Part shown: positions 1-7,107 of the stretch, piece by piece | Position numbering within the stretch: position 1 is the stretch's first letter | Layout of the letters: every line of letters begins with the position of its first letter | NCBI GenBank assembly: GCA_012514255.1 | Contig: JAAZAP010000306.1 | Span: 1 to 21,008, forward strand | Reading direction: 5' to 3' | DNA: 21,008 nt | Source of the DNA: Bacteroidales bacterium | Lineage (GTDB): Bacteria > Bacteroidota > Bacteroidia > Bacteroidales > VadinHA17 | Position numbers and translations under genes: made by a program | Notes under the pieces: generated by a model | The model's input: the letters and a program-made list of their open reading frames with translations, nothing else | What the model was told of the DNA's origin: nothing | Databases searched by the model: none

Positions 1-2537
1 AAGAGATGATCCTGTCCCTGAGGCACGCTGGCAAGTGACCAGGCATTGAACGCTCTCAGATCAAGCGATATTTCGCTGGCTTCAAAATCATCAATATAGA
101 CTGCCCCCTCAGAAGTGATTGCTCTGCTGTGCCCGGGTACCAGGTGGGCAAACTCGCCGAAGAAGTTAATGGATGAGGGGGCCTTCGTCTGAATGAGCGG
201 AAGCCAGTCAATAGCGCTGGTGAGGAGCTGTGATTCAGCCCGGTATGAAGCATCAAAACCATATATTGTGTTGGAGATGGGATCCTCCCCGTAAGTTACC
301 TTCTGCGTATAGGGCCTCTCGGTCAGCCTGAGAACTGTTCCTCCCAGGTTGAATTTTTCAGAGAAACGGTAATTGAGATGGGTCCCCACAAGAGTCTTTG
401 TCTGCAATCCGAAGAACTGGTTGCTCTCAAGCGACACCTGAACGGGTGTCTGTGATTCTATGATGGCTGAGTTGATGATCTTGACTGATCCCATGTTGTA
501 GTCTACAGTGTAGTCAACATTCTCAGTGAGAGTGACCCCTCCGGCAGTCACCTTGACCGAGCCGGCCGGGATGTTGGCTACATTGAGCCTTATCTCTGAC
601 CCGGTGGCCGAAGTGAACTGACCACGCAGAAGATACTTGTTCTTCTCTGCCATCTGCCTTGCCACTGTCTGGGTGGAGTCATAGAGCTCGGTGAAGACAT
701 ACTTTCTTATCTGTTCAGGATCAGTGATATACTTTAACAGATGCCGCCCGAAGGGCTCCAGTACAGGGAAGATGATGCGTCCCCTTTCTGCCATTACAGT
801 AACCCCTTCAACAAAGTCAAAAAGACCGTCAGGCTGCCTGTCGAGCTGTGAGTTGAGCTGATCAAGGCCAAGTGCCTGCAGCAGCACCTTGCCGTCAAGA
901 GGTGTGCCGGGGAGGTAGTTCAGGGCATTGCCCGTCTTGTCATCCTGGTAGAGGATATTAACCTGGAAGTCCCTTGGCTCCAGCCGGCCTGACCCGACGT
1001 TGTAGATATTCTTCATCATCAGCTTCCAGCTGGGGATCTGTGGACTCAGGGTGGTACCCTTGATAAGTTTGAGAATGAGCGCATCAGGAGCGGTAATACC
1101 ATCTGTGGAGAACTCACCTACCTTGAAGACCTGGCCATTAAGCGTGTATTCGTATGCCACTGCCAGCACCTCATCATTATTCAGGGCAATATTCAGCGAG
1201 ATGTAACCCAGCTGCCTGTTTACGGTATACTCCCGTTCGGTAAGCTTGCGCGCATTCTCTATCTTCTCATAGTCGCGCCCAATCTGGAACCCGGGATATA
1301 AGCCTGCAAAAGCATCAGCCACCTGGTCAATATTACGGATATTGGCATAGGTGGTGTTCAGTTGCTCATACATGCCGTTGGTATTGTTCGACGGATTGAC
1401 GGGCCCGCCGGGCATCTCCTGAAATTCAGGGACGGTATTGTAGATGTTAGCCTGATCCTCTGCCAGGTCAAGGAAAGCAACAATATTCCTGTTGCTCACA
1501 TCCTCAAAGCGGCTGGTCTCATTGGTGATCCAGACCTCTATCTTCTCAATGTTCAGGCCGGTGCTTACAATAGGGAGGTTTGAGAGCGCCCCGTCAAAGT
1601 TCTCCCTGAACTGCTGTGCGAGGAAGAAGTGACGGTTGGCCTCATAGCTGTCAGCGGTGATCTCATAATCACTTATCTGAGAGCCGCCCTTGACTTCCAC
1701 CACAGATGACTCGCCCTTCTGCTGCGAGAATACTGATGTCATGGTCAGCTTGCCGAACTGCAGCTCCGTCTTCAGCCCGAAGAGGCTGTAGCTGCCTGTG
1801 ATGAGGGTACCGTTCAGCGGGAGGGTCACGTCACCCGCCTCAATCTTTTTGATGATCTCATCCTCCTTGCCTGAGTACTCGAGCTTGGTCCGGTTCTCAA
1901 ACTCGAACATTGCCTCCGTATTGTAGTTGATACCCAGCTGCATCTTGTCGCCGATGGTGCCGGTGACATTCATCTGTATCTTTTCCTGGAAGTCGAACGT
2001 GGGTATGGTTCGAAGCCTTTCCGAGAGAGTGGGGTTCTCGGTATGGGAGATATTGATCCCGAAGATCAGCTCCGCCGATCCCTGCGGGACGATATTGATT
2101 ACGTTACTGCCGAATATGCGATCAAATGTTTCACCTCCCACCTCTATCTGGGGTATAAGTGAGGAGCGGAAACCGCTGGCGTCACCCCGGAGGGTGGCAT
2201 CCCAGTATTCCCGCATGGCCTGGTTGAACTCATACCTGCGGTACTCCTCGGGGGTCATGTAAACAGGCGGCCGGTAGTCTATGCTGCCAGCTTTCTGGTA
2301 GATGATATACTGCCTGTTCCGGCCGTCATACTCAACCCGGGTGGTTATGTTGGAAGGATTGCGAAGGAAGAGCGGTGATGACTCCTTTGCCTCCCATGGA
2401 AAGGCAGGATCACTATTCAGTTTGAGGAGTGTGTCACCGGGGAGTGTTTGTGCAGAGAGGATAAAAGGGAAAAGAGCGAGGAGTGTCAATAGCCCCACCC
2501 TGATCCAAAGATCCCTAATATGTGAAAAAAACTGCAA
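1..2537 (-). CDS. sprA: SprA, outer-membrane translocon of the type IX secretion system / gliding motility (3' part beyond the window)
   Basis: SprA is the very large outer-membrane beta-barrel through which the type IX secretion system exports proteins. The frame is open from about 2550 to the left edge, giving about 845 residues of a family usually well over 2,000 long, so only the N-terminal third is here. Recognisable SprA stretches include YMTPEEY near 2255, DEVLAVAYEYT followed by VFKVGEFSTDG near 1090-1180, and LRAFNAWSLASVPQGQ near 15-59. The proposed start is TTG at 2537, giving MQFFSHIRDLWIRVGLLTLL then a hydrophobic run ending LSAQT, a convincing Sec signal peptide. A GTG at 2498 is the alternative but would remove both arginines before the hydrophobic core. 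There is no ATG in any minus frame between 2498 and 2658, so a non-ATG start is hard to avoid. It follows ruvA by 13 bp, a gene order known in Bacteroidota, and is probably co-transcribed with pdxA-ruvA. Confidence 0.93.
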   Translation of the reverse strand, partial: MQFFSHIRDLWIRVGLLTLLALFPFILSAQTLPGDTLLKLNSDPAFPWEAKESSPLFLRNPSNITTRVEYDGRNRQYIIYQKAGSIDYRPPVYMTPEEYRRYEFNQAMREYWDATLRGDASGFRSSLIPQIEVGGETFDRIFGSNVINIVPQGSAELIFGINISHTENPTLSERLRTIPTFDFQEKIQMNVTGTIGDKMQLGINYNTEAMFEFENRTKLEYSGKEDEIIKKIEAGDVTLPLNGTLITGSYSLFGLKTELQFGKLTMTSVFSQQKGESSVVEVKGGSQISDYEITADSYEANRHFFLAQQFRENFDGALSNLPIVSTGLNIEKIEVWITNETSRFEDVSNRNIVAFLDLAEDQANIYNTVPEFQEMPGGPVNPSNNTNGMYEQLNTTYANIRNIDQVADAFAGLYPGFQIGRDYEKIENARKLTEREYTVNRQLGYISLNIALNNDEVLAVAYEYTLNGQVFKVGEFSTDGITAPDALILKLIKGTTLSPQIPSWKLMMKNIYNVGSGRLEPRDFQVNILYQDDKTGNALNYLPGTPLDGKVLLQALGLDQLNSQLDRQPDGLFDFVEGVTVMAERGRIIFPVLEPFGRHLLKYITDPEQIRKYVFTELYDSTQTVARQMAEKNKYLLRGQFTSATGSEIRLNVANIPAGSVKVTAGGVTLTENVDYTVDYNMGSVKIINSAIIESQTPVQVSLESNQFFGLQTKTLVGTHLNYRFSEKFNLGGTVLRLTERPYTQKVTYGEDPISNTIYGFDASYRAESQLLTSAIDWLPLIQTKAPSSINFFGEFAHLVPGHSRAITSEGAVYIDDFEASEISLDLRAFNAWSLASVPQGQDHL

Positions 2538-2550
2538 TCCGGCACCCTGT

Positions 2551-3132
2551 TTATAACAGTTTCAGCGCCCTTCTGACTATTTCTTCCACCTGGAGTTTTT
2601 TATCTTCCCTGAGGAGGTTATCAACAACCTTCGTGGCGCTGTTCCTGGCAAAGCCAAGCATCACTAAAGCAGATAACGCTTCTTCACGGGCAGTATTGTC
2701 GGAAAATGCAATTATTTCACCGGAACCAACATGTTTTCCTACTTTGTCTTTCAGGTCTACAATGATACGCTGGGCGGTCTTCAAACCTATCCCCTTGACT
2801 CCCTTGAGAATGCCAACATCACCACTGATTATTGCCTCCCTGAGGTCGGGTGGTTTGACCGAAGAAAGCATGATCCTTGCAGTAGCAGCACCAACGCCCG
2901 AGACGGTTAGAAGCTGCCTGAAGAGATCACGCTCATCCTCAGTGATAAAACCGAAGAGGATATAAGCATCCTCACGGATGGACTCATGTATCAATATCTT
3001 GCATCTGTCAGTCTTGTCCAGTGCAGCGTATGTATTCAGGGAGATGTTTATGCTGTACCCTATCCCGTTGCATTCAACCACCACACAGGCAGGGTTGAGC
3101 TCGGTCACTGTGCCGGTAATATAATCGATCAT
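2551..3132 (-). CDS. ruvA: Holliday junction branch-migration protein RuvA
   Basis: RuvA binds the four-way Holliday junction and loads the RuvB motor during recombination and repair. The 193-residue length is normal for the family. The N-terminal OB-fold domain (1 to about 62) begins MIDYITGTVTEL and carries the typical VVECNGIGY segment. Two helix-hairpin-helix motifs follow: LLTVSGVGAATA around 74-85 and LKGVKGIGLKTAQRII around 109-124. The C-terminal RuvB-contacting domain III spans about 147-193 and starts AREEALSALVMLGF. The ATG overlaps the TGA of pdxA (ATGA), indicating translational coupling, and sprA starts 13 bp after its stop. Nothing unusual in the protein. Confidence 0.97.
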   Translation of the reverse strand: MIDYITGTVTELNPACVVVECNGIGYSINISLNTYAALDKTDRCKILIHESIREDAYILFGFITEDERDLFRQLLTVSGVGAATARIMLSSVKPPDLREAIISGDVGILKGVKGIGLKTAQRIIVDLKDKVGKHVGSGEIIAFSDNTAREEALSALVMLGFARNSATKVVDNLLREDKKLQVEEIVRRALKLL

Positions 3133-4235
3133 AGGTGGTGGTCGTCATTTTCCTGTTCGGGAGGCAGTTCATCCACATGCTCGGGATGGATCTCTATCTT
3201 CTGCGGCTGCAGGGGATTGCTTGTTATCTCATTATAGAGCTCCCTGTTACGATAGATGTCAACAGCTGCGTAGATAGCCTGCCGCATGGAGTTGCCTGAT
3301 GCTTCGTTCTTTCCTGTTATGTCAAAGGCTGTACCATGCACCGGAGAGGTTCTTACAACCGGTAATCCGGCTGTGAAGTTCACGCCCGTGTCAAAGGCGA
3401 GCGCCTTGAAAGCTCCCATACCCTGATCATGGTACATAGCCAGAATGGCATCAAACCGGCTGAAGGCGCCTGATCCGAAGAAACCATCTGATGAGTAGGG
3501 CCCGAAAGCCAGTATTCCCTCTTCGTTGGCTTTGGTGATGGCGGGGATAATTATTTCCTTTTCTTCACTGCCCAGCAGCCCGCCGTCTCCCGCATGGGGA
3601 TTGAGGCTCAACACTCCTATCTTCGGTCCGCGGATGGCAAAGTCCTGCAACAATGAACTGTTCAGCAGTCTGATCTTTCCAAGGAGGCTGTTCACGGTGA
3701 TGGCCCCTGCCACATCACGCAGGGCGAGATGCCCGGTGGCAAAGCCAATCTTCATGCTCTCGCTTATCATCAGCATCATCACTTCATGAGATCCGATCTT
3801 CGACTTCAGGTAATCAGTATGGCCTGTAAAACGGAACCTGTCAGACTGTATATTATGCTTGTCTATGGGCGCGGTAACCAACACATCGATCTTCCCTCCC
3901 GACAGATCGGAAACGGCACTTTCAAGGGCAGCCAGGGAAGCCTGACCTCCCTCGGGGGTGGACTTGCCCAGCTCTACGCGCACATCATCACCAAGGCAGT
4001 TGATAAGGTTGACTTTCTTCGGATTAGCCTCTGCGGCAGAACGGACGTTATAGAAATTGAAATTGTTTATGTTAAGCACTTTGCGATGATATGCCGCCAC
4101 CTTGGGTGAGCCGTACACAACCGGTACGCACAGGTCGGTGACAGAGGTGTCTGACAGGGCTTTCATAATGATCTCATAGCCGATGCCATTAATGTCTCCC
4201 TGTGTGATACCAGCAATTATAGATTTTTTTTTCAT
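3129..4235 (-). CDS. pdxA: 4-hydroxythreonine-4-phosphate dehydrogenase PdxA
   Basis: PdxA oxidises 4-phosphohydroxy-L-threonine with NAD(P) in the DXP-dependent route to pyridoxal 5'-phosphate. The 368 residues show the family signatures in order: ITQGDINGIGYEI at 10-22, TAPIDKHNI at 121-129, GHTDYL at 138-143 (substrate His139), GHLALRDV with metal His169, SLNPHAGDGG with metal His214, MYHDQGMGAFKAL with metal His269, and RTSPVHGTAFDITGKNEAS at 295-313. All three metal histidines are therefore present. A polar tail after about 340, ending DELPPEQENDDHHL, extends past the catalytic fold. ATG 4235 is the first in frame and begins MKKKSIIAGITQGD. It is the first gene of a probable pdxA-ruvA-sprA transcript, with a 9-bp-stem hairpin 16-38 bp upstream of its start. 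Confidence 0.97.
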   Translation of the reverse strand: MKKKSIIAGITQGDINGIGYEIIMKALSDTSVTDLCVPVVYGSPKVAAYHRKVLNINNFNFYNVRSAAEANPKKVNLINCLGDDVRVELGKSTPEGGQASLAALESAVSDLSGGKIDVLVTAPIDKHNIQSDRFRFTGHTDYLKSKIGSHEVMMLMISESMKIGFATGHLALRDVAGAITVNSLLGKIRLLNSSLLQDFAIRGPKIGVLSLNPHAGDGGLLGSEEKEIIIPAITKANEEGILAFGPYSSDGFFGSGAFSRFDAILAMYHDQGMGAFKALAFDTGVNFTAGLPVVRTSPVHGTAFDITGKNEASGNSMRQAIYAAVDIYRNRELYNEITSNPLQPQKIEIHPEHVDELPPEQENDDHHL

Positions 4236-4250
4236 TTTTATTCCAGTATT

Positions 4251-4273
4251 ACGGATAGCAGATAGCTGTCCGT
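4251..4273. promoter_or_regulatory. 9-bp-stem inverted repeat in the pdxA/mqnC divergent region
   Basis: The sequence reads ACGGATAGC-AGATA-GCTGTCCGT, a 9-bp stem with one G-U/T-G pair and a 5-base loop. It sits 15 bp upstream of the pdxA ATG on its minus-strand leader and about 90 bp before mqnC. No T-tract follows on either strand, so it is not an intrinsic terminator. It could be an operator or a leader hairpin; the role is inferred only from position. Confidence 0.4.
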
Positions 4274-4295
4274 GGTGGTAAAGTTAATCAAATAA

Positions 4296-4327
4296 TTGAA
4301 TGATTTAGCTTTATTGTATTACCTTTA
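4296..4327 (+). promoter_or_regulatory. Possible Bacteroidota-type promoter for mqnC
   Basis: A TTG at 4296-4298 is followed after 21 bases by TACCTTTA at 4320-4327, which matches the TAnnTTTG -7 box in 7 of 8 positions. The mqnC ATG lies 34 bases further on, behind AGGAGG at 4349-4354, an unusually strong Shine-Dalgarno sequence for this phylum, with 7-base spacing. Only a weak match, offered as a candidate. Confidence 0.3.
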
Positions 4328-4361
4328 CGGACCGGGACCGTGATGCTCAGGAGGTCACAGG

Positions 4362-5453
4362 ATGGGGATCAGAGAACATTTATACCACAGGCTTGACGGA
4401 GGCGGGCGTATCACCGTTGAGGAGGCGCTCAGCCTCTGGGAGGGAGCTCCTGTTGAGGAGCTGATATTTGTAGCCGACCGGATAAGACGAAGGCTTCACC
4501 CTGGCAACATGGTGGGGTGGATGATTGACCGCAATGTTAATATCACCAATATCTGTTTTTCCCAGTGCCGTTTCTGCAATTTCTGCCGTACGGCTAAAAG
4601 TGATGATGCCTATGTTACATCGGATGAAGAGTATGACCGGAAGATAGAAGAGCTGCTGGCACTCGGAGGTGATCAGCTGCTGTTGCAGGGCGGGATGAAT
4701 CCTGAGCTTGGGCTCAGCTTCTATACGGCCCTCTTCAGCAGGCTCAAGAGCCGTTGGCCCGGTGTTAAACTGCATGCACTGGGGCCTCCGGAGGTTGCCT
4801 GGCTGGCCAGGGCTGAAAAGATGAGTTACCGTGATGTGCTGTCGGCACTGCGTGATGCCGGGCTCGACTCCCTTCCCGGTGCAGGGGCCGAGATTCTCTC
4901 CGACAGGGTCCGCAGGCTTGTCTCACCGGCCAAGGCAACCGTCGCCGAATGGCTGGGAGTGATGAGGGAAGCACACAGGCTCAACCTGCCCACCTCGGCT
5001 ACCATGATGTTCGGGCATGCCGAGACGGTGCAGGAACGACTGGAGCACCTCGATCTGCTCCGTAAGCTGCAGGATGCACGGCCTGAAGATCATGACGGTT
5101 TCATCACATTCATACCATGGCCGTTCATGGACCGCGGCACCAGACTGGCGGAGAAGGACGGGATACGGAGCAAGGTTACGGCTGCTGAATATCTGAAGAT
5201 GATTGCCATAAGCAGGATGATGCTGGATAACATCTGTAACATCCAGGCATCAATATTGACAGTGGGCCAGGAGACAGCAATGGTGTCCCTTCACAGCGGC
5301 GCCAATGATCTGGGATCAGTTATGATTGAGGAGAATGTGGTGAGCGCCGCCGGAGAGCCTTTCCGCGTCAACCCGGAAACCATGCAGGAGATAATCCGTG
5401 AGGCAGGTTTCTTCCCTCAACGGCGTGACCAACGGTACCAGCCGGTTTACTAA
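4362..5453 (+). CDS. mqnC: Cyclic dehypoxanthinyl futalosine synthase MqnC (radical SAM)
   Basis: MqnC cyclises dehypoxanthine futalosine by radical SAM chemistry in the futalosine route to menaquinone. Its 363 residues are the usual length. The [4Fe-4S] motif CFSQCRFC (C65, C69, C72; CX3CX2C) follows DRNVNITNI, the typical MqnC/MqnE/CofH entry sequence. Further signatures are LLLQGGMNPELGLSFY near 107-122, LHALGPPEV near 138-146, TSATMMFGHAET near 217-228, FITFIPWPF near 248-256, and the C-terminal MIEENVVSAAG block. That last block favours MqnC over MqnE. ATG 4362 sits 7 bases after AGGAGG. The gene stands alone, divergent from pdxA, and is followed directly by the repeat region; no other mqn gene is in view. 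It implies menaquinone synthesis without the classical MenF/MenD route. Confidence 0.9.
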   Translation: MGIREHLYHRLDGGGRITVEEALSLWEGAPVEELIFVADRIRRRLHPGNMVGWMIDRNVNITNICFSQCRFCNFCRTAKSDDAYVTSDEEYDRKIEELLALGGDQLLLQGGMNPELGLSFYTALFSRLKSRWPGVKLHALGPPEVAWLARAEKMSYRDVLSALRDAGLDSLPGAGAEILSDRVRRLVSPAKATVAEWLGVMREAHRLNLPTSATMMFGHAETVQERLEHLDLLRKLQDARPEDHDGFITFIPWPFMDRGTRLAEKDGIRSKVTAAEYLKMIAISRMMLDNICNIQASILTVGQETAMVSLHSGANDLGSVMIEENVVSAAGEPFRVNPETMQEIIREAGFFPQRRDQRYQPVY

Positions 5454-5455
5454 GA

Positions 5456-5602
5456 AGTCAGCAGTCGGCAGTCAGCAGTCAGCAGTCGGCAGTCAGCAGT
5501 CAGCAGTCAGCAGTCGGCGGTCAGCAGTCAGCAGTCGGAAGTCAGCAGTCGGCGGTCAGCAGTCGGCGGTCAGCAGTCGGCGGTCAGCAGTCGGCGGTCA
5601 GC
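5456..5602 (+). repeat. Tandem 7-bp repeat, (AGTCRGC) x 21
   Basis: The array starts 3 bp after the mqnC stop codon. Twenty-one consecutive heptamers of AGTCAGC or AGTCGGC run without an indel, ending in a broken unit (AGTCATT). Fixed positions are GTC and the next-to-last G. From unit 14 on, the array has a higher-order 14-bp period, GGTCAGCAGTCGGC, suggesting a later round of duplication. An open frame across it translates as a serine/glutamine-rich repeat but is only a by-product of the period. A related, degenerate and partly inverted copy lies at 10545-10645. The origin is probably slippage or recombination; no function can be read from it. Confidence 0.95.
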
Positions 5603-5618
5603 AGTCATTTCAGGCAGA

Positions 5619-5768
5619 AAGGCCGTAGGCCTTAAAGAATTGTAGACCGGAACGTAGCACAGAATTCAATGGTCGTAGACCATAAAGAATTGTAGATCAA
5701 GGATTTCAATTAACAATATTCCCCGTAGGGGATAAAGCATTGTATATCTGGCGGTTAATTGACGCTTC
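5619..5768 (+). repeat. Three 50-bp tandem units, each opening with a covarying hairpin
   Basis: Units begin at 5619, 5669 and 5719, an exact 50-bp period. Each opens with a hairpin around a GTA loop: AAGGCC-GTA-GGCCTT, ATGGTC-GTA-GACCAT and (T)TCCCC-GTA-GGGGA(T). The stem bases differ at several positions but remain paired, 6 bp in the first two units and 5 bp in the third. A conserved block follows: AAAGAATTGTAGACC, AAAGAATTGTAGATC, AAAGCATTGTATATC. The last 20 bases of each unit are variable. No T-tract follows the hairpins on either strand, so they are not simple terminators. They lie between the converging 3' ends of mqnC and the DUF4837 gene. Strand is nominal. Together with the heptamer array they account for most of this gene-free stretch (5454-5807). 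Confidence 0.9.
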
Positions 5769-5807
5769 CCCATGGGATCCGGGTATACCCCACCGGGTGT
5801 CGGATAC

Positions 5808-6794
5808 CTATTCCGGGCGTTTTTTAACCGTGTACATCAGCGCCTCCACCTGGCGCAGAAGCTCTCTCTTTTCATCCCTGGGTGCATAGACGAACCCGGT
5901 GACCACCACAGCTCGCGTTGTTGCGGAGTCAATAAAAGCATAGGAGATGAAAGGCCCGCCCATGAATCCACCCTCAAGGGTCCATAGCCCGCGCATCTCA
6001 ATATAGTCGGTCTCATTGCGTCGGAATGAGCGGCAACTGACCGGGATCTTCTGCTCAATGACCATGAATGAACCTCCGTCAGGTCCCTTCACCTCATCAG
6101 ACATACGCCGCTGGGTCAGGTCAGCCAGTTCTATGCAGCCAATCCTGGTGGTTGTCCGGTCAGTGACAGATACCATGACTGACTGCGTGGTGGAGGGTGT
6201 CTCCGCGGAGATCATCATGATCCCCTCGCGATTGAAATCGGGTTTCCAGCCTGCCGGCAGCACCATCTCCCATTGAGTCTCCTCAGCCTTCATCACGCTT
6301 CTCTCCCTGCCTGCCGAGTTGGTCAGCCAGTGTGTCAGCCTTTCTCTCTCCGTATCATTAATGCTTCGTCGGATGGCTTCGCCGTTATCCCTGATGCATT
6401 GTGCCAGGGAGGTCGTATCCGGGGCAGTGACGGAGATAACTAGCTGGGTCTCAGCCCAAGTATTTCTGGCATAGACTACTTCAGAATCAGGTTTTCCCGG
6501 ATCAACCATAGTCTGTATGACATTTCGGTGAGCCAGATATATGTCACGGAAGCCTTCAGGGTTAACCGGCAGGACAGAGAAGGCCGGTTCTTCCTGTGGC
6601 AGGCCGATAAGCACAGGACTGACCTGCTCCCTCACGGCCTGACCCGGGCTGCCGTTCCACATGTACCTGTCCATAACCACCAGAACCTCACCGGTGGTGC
6701 CGGTCACATTTGGGAGAGTCCTTGTCAGTGATGAATCACCGCATGATATCATAAATGCAGTTAACAACAGAAGGCAGATTGAAGTGTTTCTCAT
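5808..6794 (-). CDS. DUF4837-type lipoprotein of unknown function
   Basis: A 328-residue predicted lipoprotein. The start chosen is ATG 6794, giving MRNTSICLLLLTAFMISCGDSS, a short signal peptide with a lipobox ending at Cys18 and an adjacent GD. An upstream in-frame ATG (6833) lies inside the stem of the intrinsic terminator that closes tatA and would put 13 extra residues before the signal, so it is rejected. The mature part begins LPNVTGTTGEVLVVMD, a segment I associate with the Bacteroidota family DUF4837, and later has WAETQLVISVTAPD. The rest is alpha/beta, with no membrane helix and no catalytic motif that I recognise. An AGGGA lies just before the ATG. The gene is 67 bp downstream of tatA, across the terminator, and no good -7 box was found between them, so it may depend on read-through. 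Family assignment is from memory of the pattern; function unknown. Confidence 0.8.
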   Translation of the reverse strand: MRNTSICLLLLTAFMISCGDSSLTRTLPNVTGTTGEVLVVMDRYMWNGSPGQAVREQVSPVLIGLPQEEPAFSVLPVNPEGFRDIYLAHRNVIQTMVDPGKPDSEVVYARNTWAETQLVISVTAPDTTSLAQCIRDNGEAIRRSINDTERERLTHWLTNSAGRERSVMKAEETQWEMVLPAGWKPDFNREGIMMISAETPSTTQSVMVSVTDRTTTRIGCIELADLTQRRMSDEVKGPDGGSFMVIEQKIPVSCRSFRRNETDYIEMRGLWTLEGGFMGGPFISYAFIDSATTRAVVVTGFVYAPRDEKRELLRQVEALMYTVKKRPE

Positions 6795-6810
6795 GATCCC
6801 TGTTTTTGTG

Positions 6811-6841
6811 AAACAAAAAGCCCGCATTCTCATGCAGGCTT
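6811..6841 (-). terminator. Rho-independent terminator after tatA
   Basis: Read on the minus strand: AAGCCTGCAT-GAGA-ATGCGGGCTT then TTTGTTT. This is a 10-bp stem (one T-G pair) closed by a GAGA (GNRA) tetraloop and followed by a T-rich tract. It lies 21 bp after the tatA stop codon and ends 16 bp before the ATG of the DUF4837 gene, so it ends or attenuates the M23-dxr-rseP-tatA transcript. Confidence 0.85.
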
Positions 6842-6861
6842 AAATATAAGGTTTTATGCTC

Positions 6862-7038
6862 CTAGTTATCCTTTCCGCTGCCCTTTTCGGCATCAGCATC
6901 GGGGTTATCCTTTGCTTTCCTGAATTCCTTGAGGCCCTGGCCAATGCCCTTCATCAGCTCAGGTATCTTGCGTCCACCAAACAACAGTACCACTACCAGC
7001 AATATCAGGATGATTTCAAGAGGTCCGATCTTTCCCAT
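6862..7038 (-). CDS. tatA: Sec-independent translocase subunit TatA/E
   Basis: TatA-type proteins oligomerise in the inner membrane to form the pore of the twin-arginine translocation system for folded proteins. The 58-residue frame runs from ATG 7038 to TAG at 6862-6864. It reads [20 protein letters not shown] for the single N-terminal membrane helix (about 5-20), then the family hinge FGGRKIPEL (20-28), then an amphipathic helix ([15 protein letters not shown]) and a polar tail ending EKGSGKDN. The FG-x-x-K-x-P-E pattern is diagnostic. It lies 69 bp after rseP in the same direction, has its own TACATTTG box 22 bases before the ATG, and is followed by an intrinsic terminator. No tatC is in the window. 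TatA and TatE cannot be told apart here. Confidence 0.93.
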   Translation of the reverse strand: MGKIGPLEIILILLVVVLLFGGRKIPELMKGIGQGLKEFRKAKDNPDADAEKGSGKDN

Positions 7039-7060
7039 TTCTCAACGTGTTTTATTTATG

Positions 7061-7068
7061 CAAATGTA
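7061..7068 (-). promoter_or_regulatory. TAnnTTTG (-7) box upstream of tatA
   Basis: On the minus strand TACATTTG is a full match to the Bacteroidota -7 consensus, ending 22 bases before the tatA ATG. A clear TTTG at -33 is not visible at the expected 19-21-base spacing. The intergenic region is only 69 bp, so tatA may be both read through from rseP and separately initiated. Confidence 0.5.
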
Positions 7069-7107
7069 CTAATTCTTTAATACATGGTCACCTTGATGGG
7101 TGAATTA

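Noticed and set aside
5398..5628. Plus-strand frame coding a Ser/Gln-rich repeat protein
   Set aside because: It begins inside mqnC and is simply the 7-bp DNA repeat read in one frame; no start signal or family match.
5456..5768. CRISPR array
   Set aside because: The heptamers have no spacers. The 50-bp units have stems that differ between copies and only 20 variable bases, there are just three units, and no cas genes are nearby.
6795..6833. Upstream ATG (6833) for the DUF4837-type lipoprotein
   Set aside because: It lies within the terminator stem and would place 13 residues, including a charged start, before an already complete lipoprotein signal peptide.
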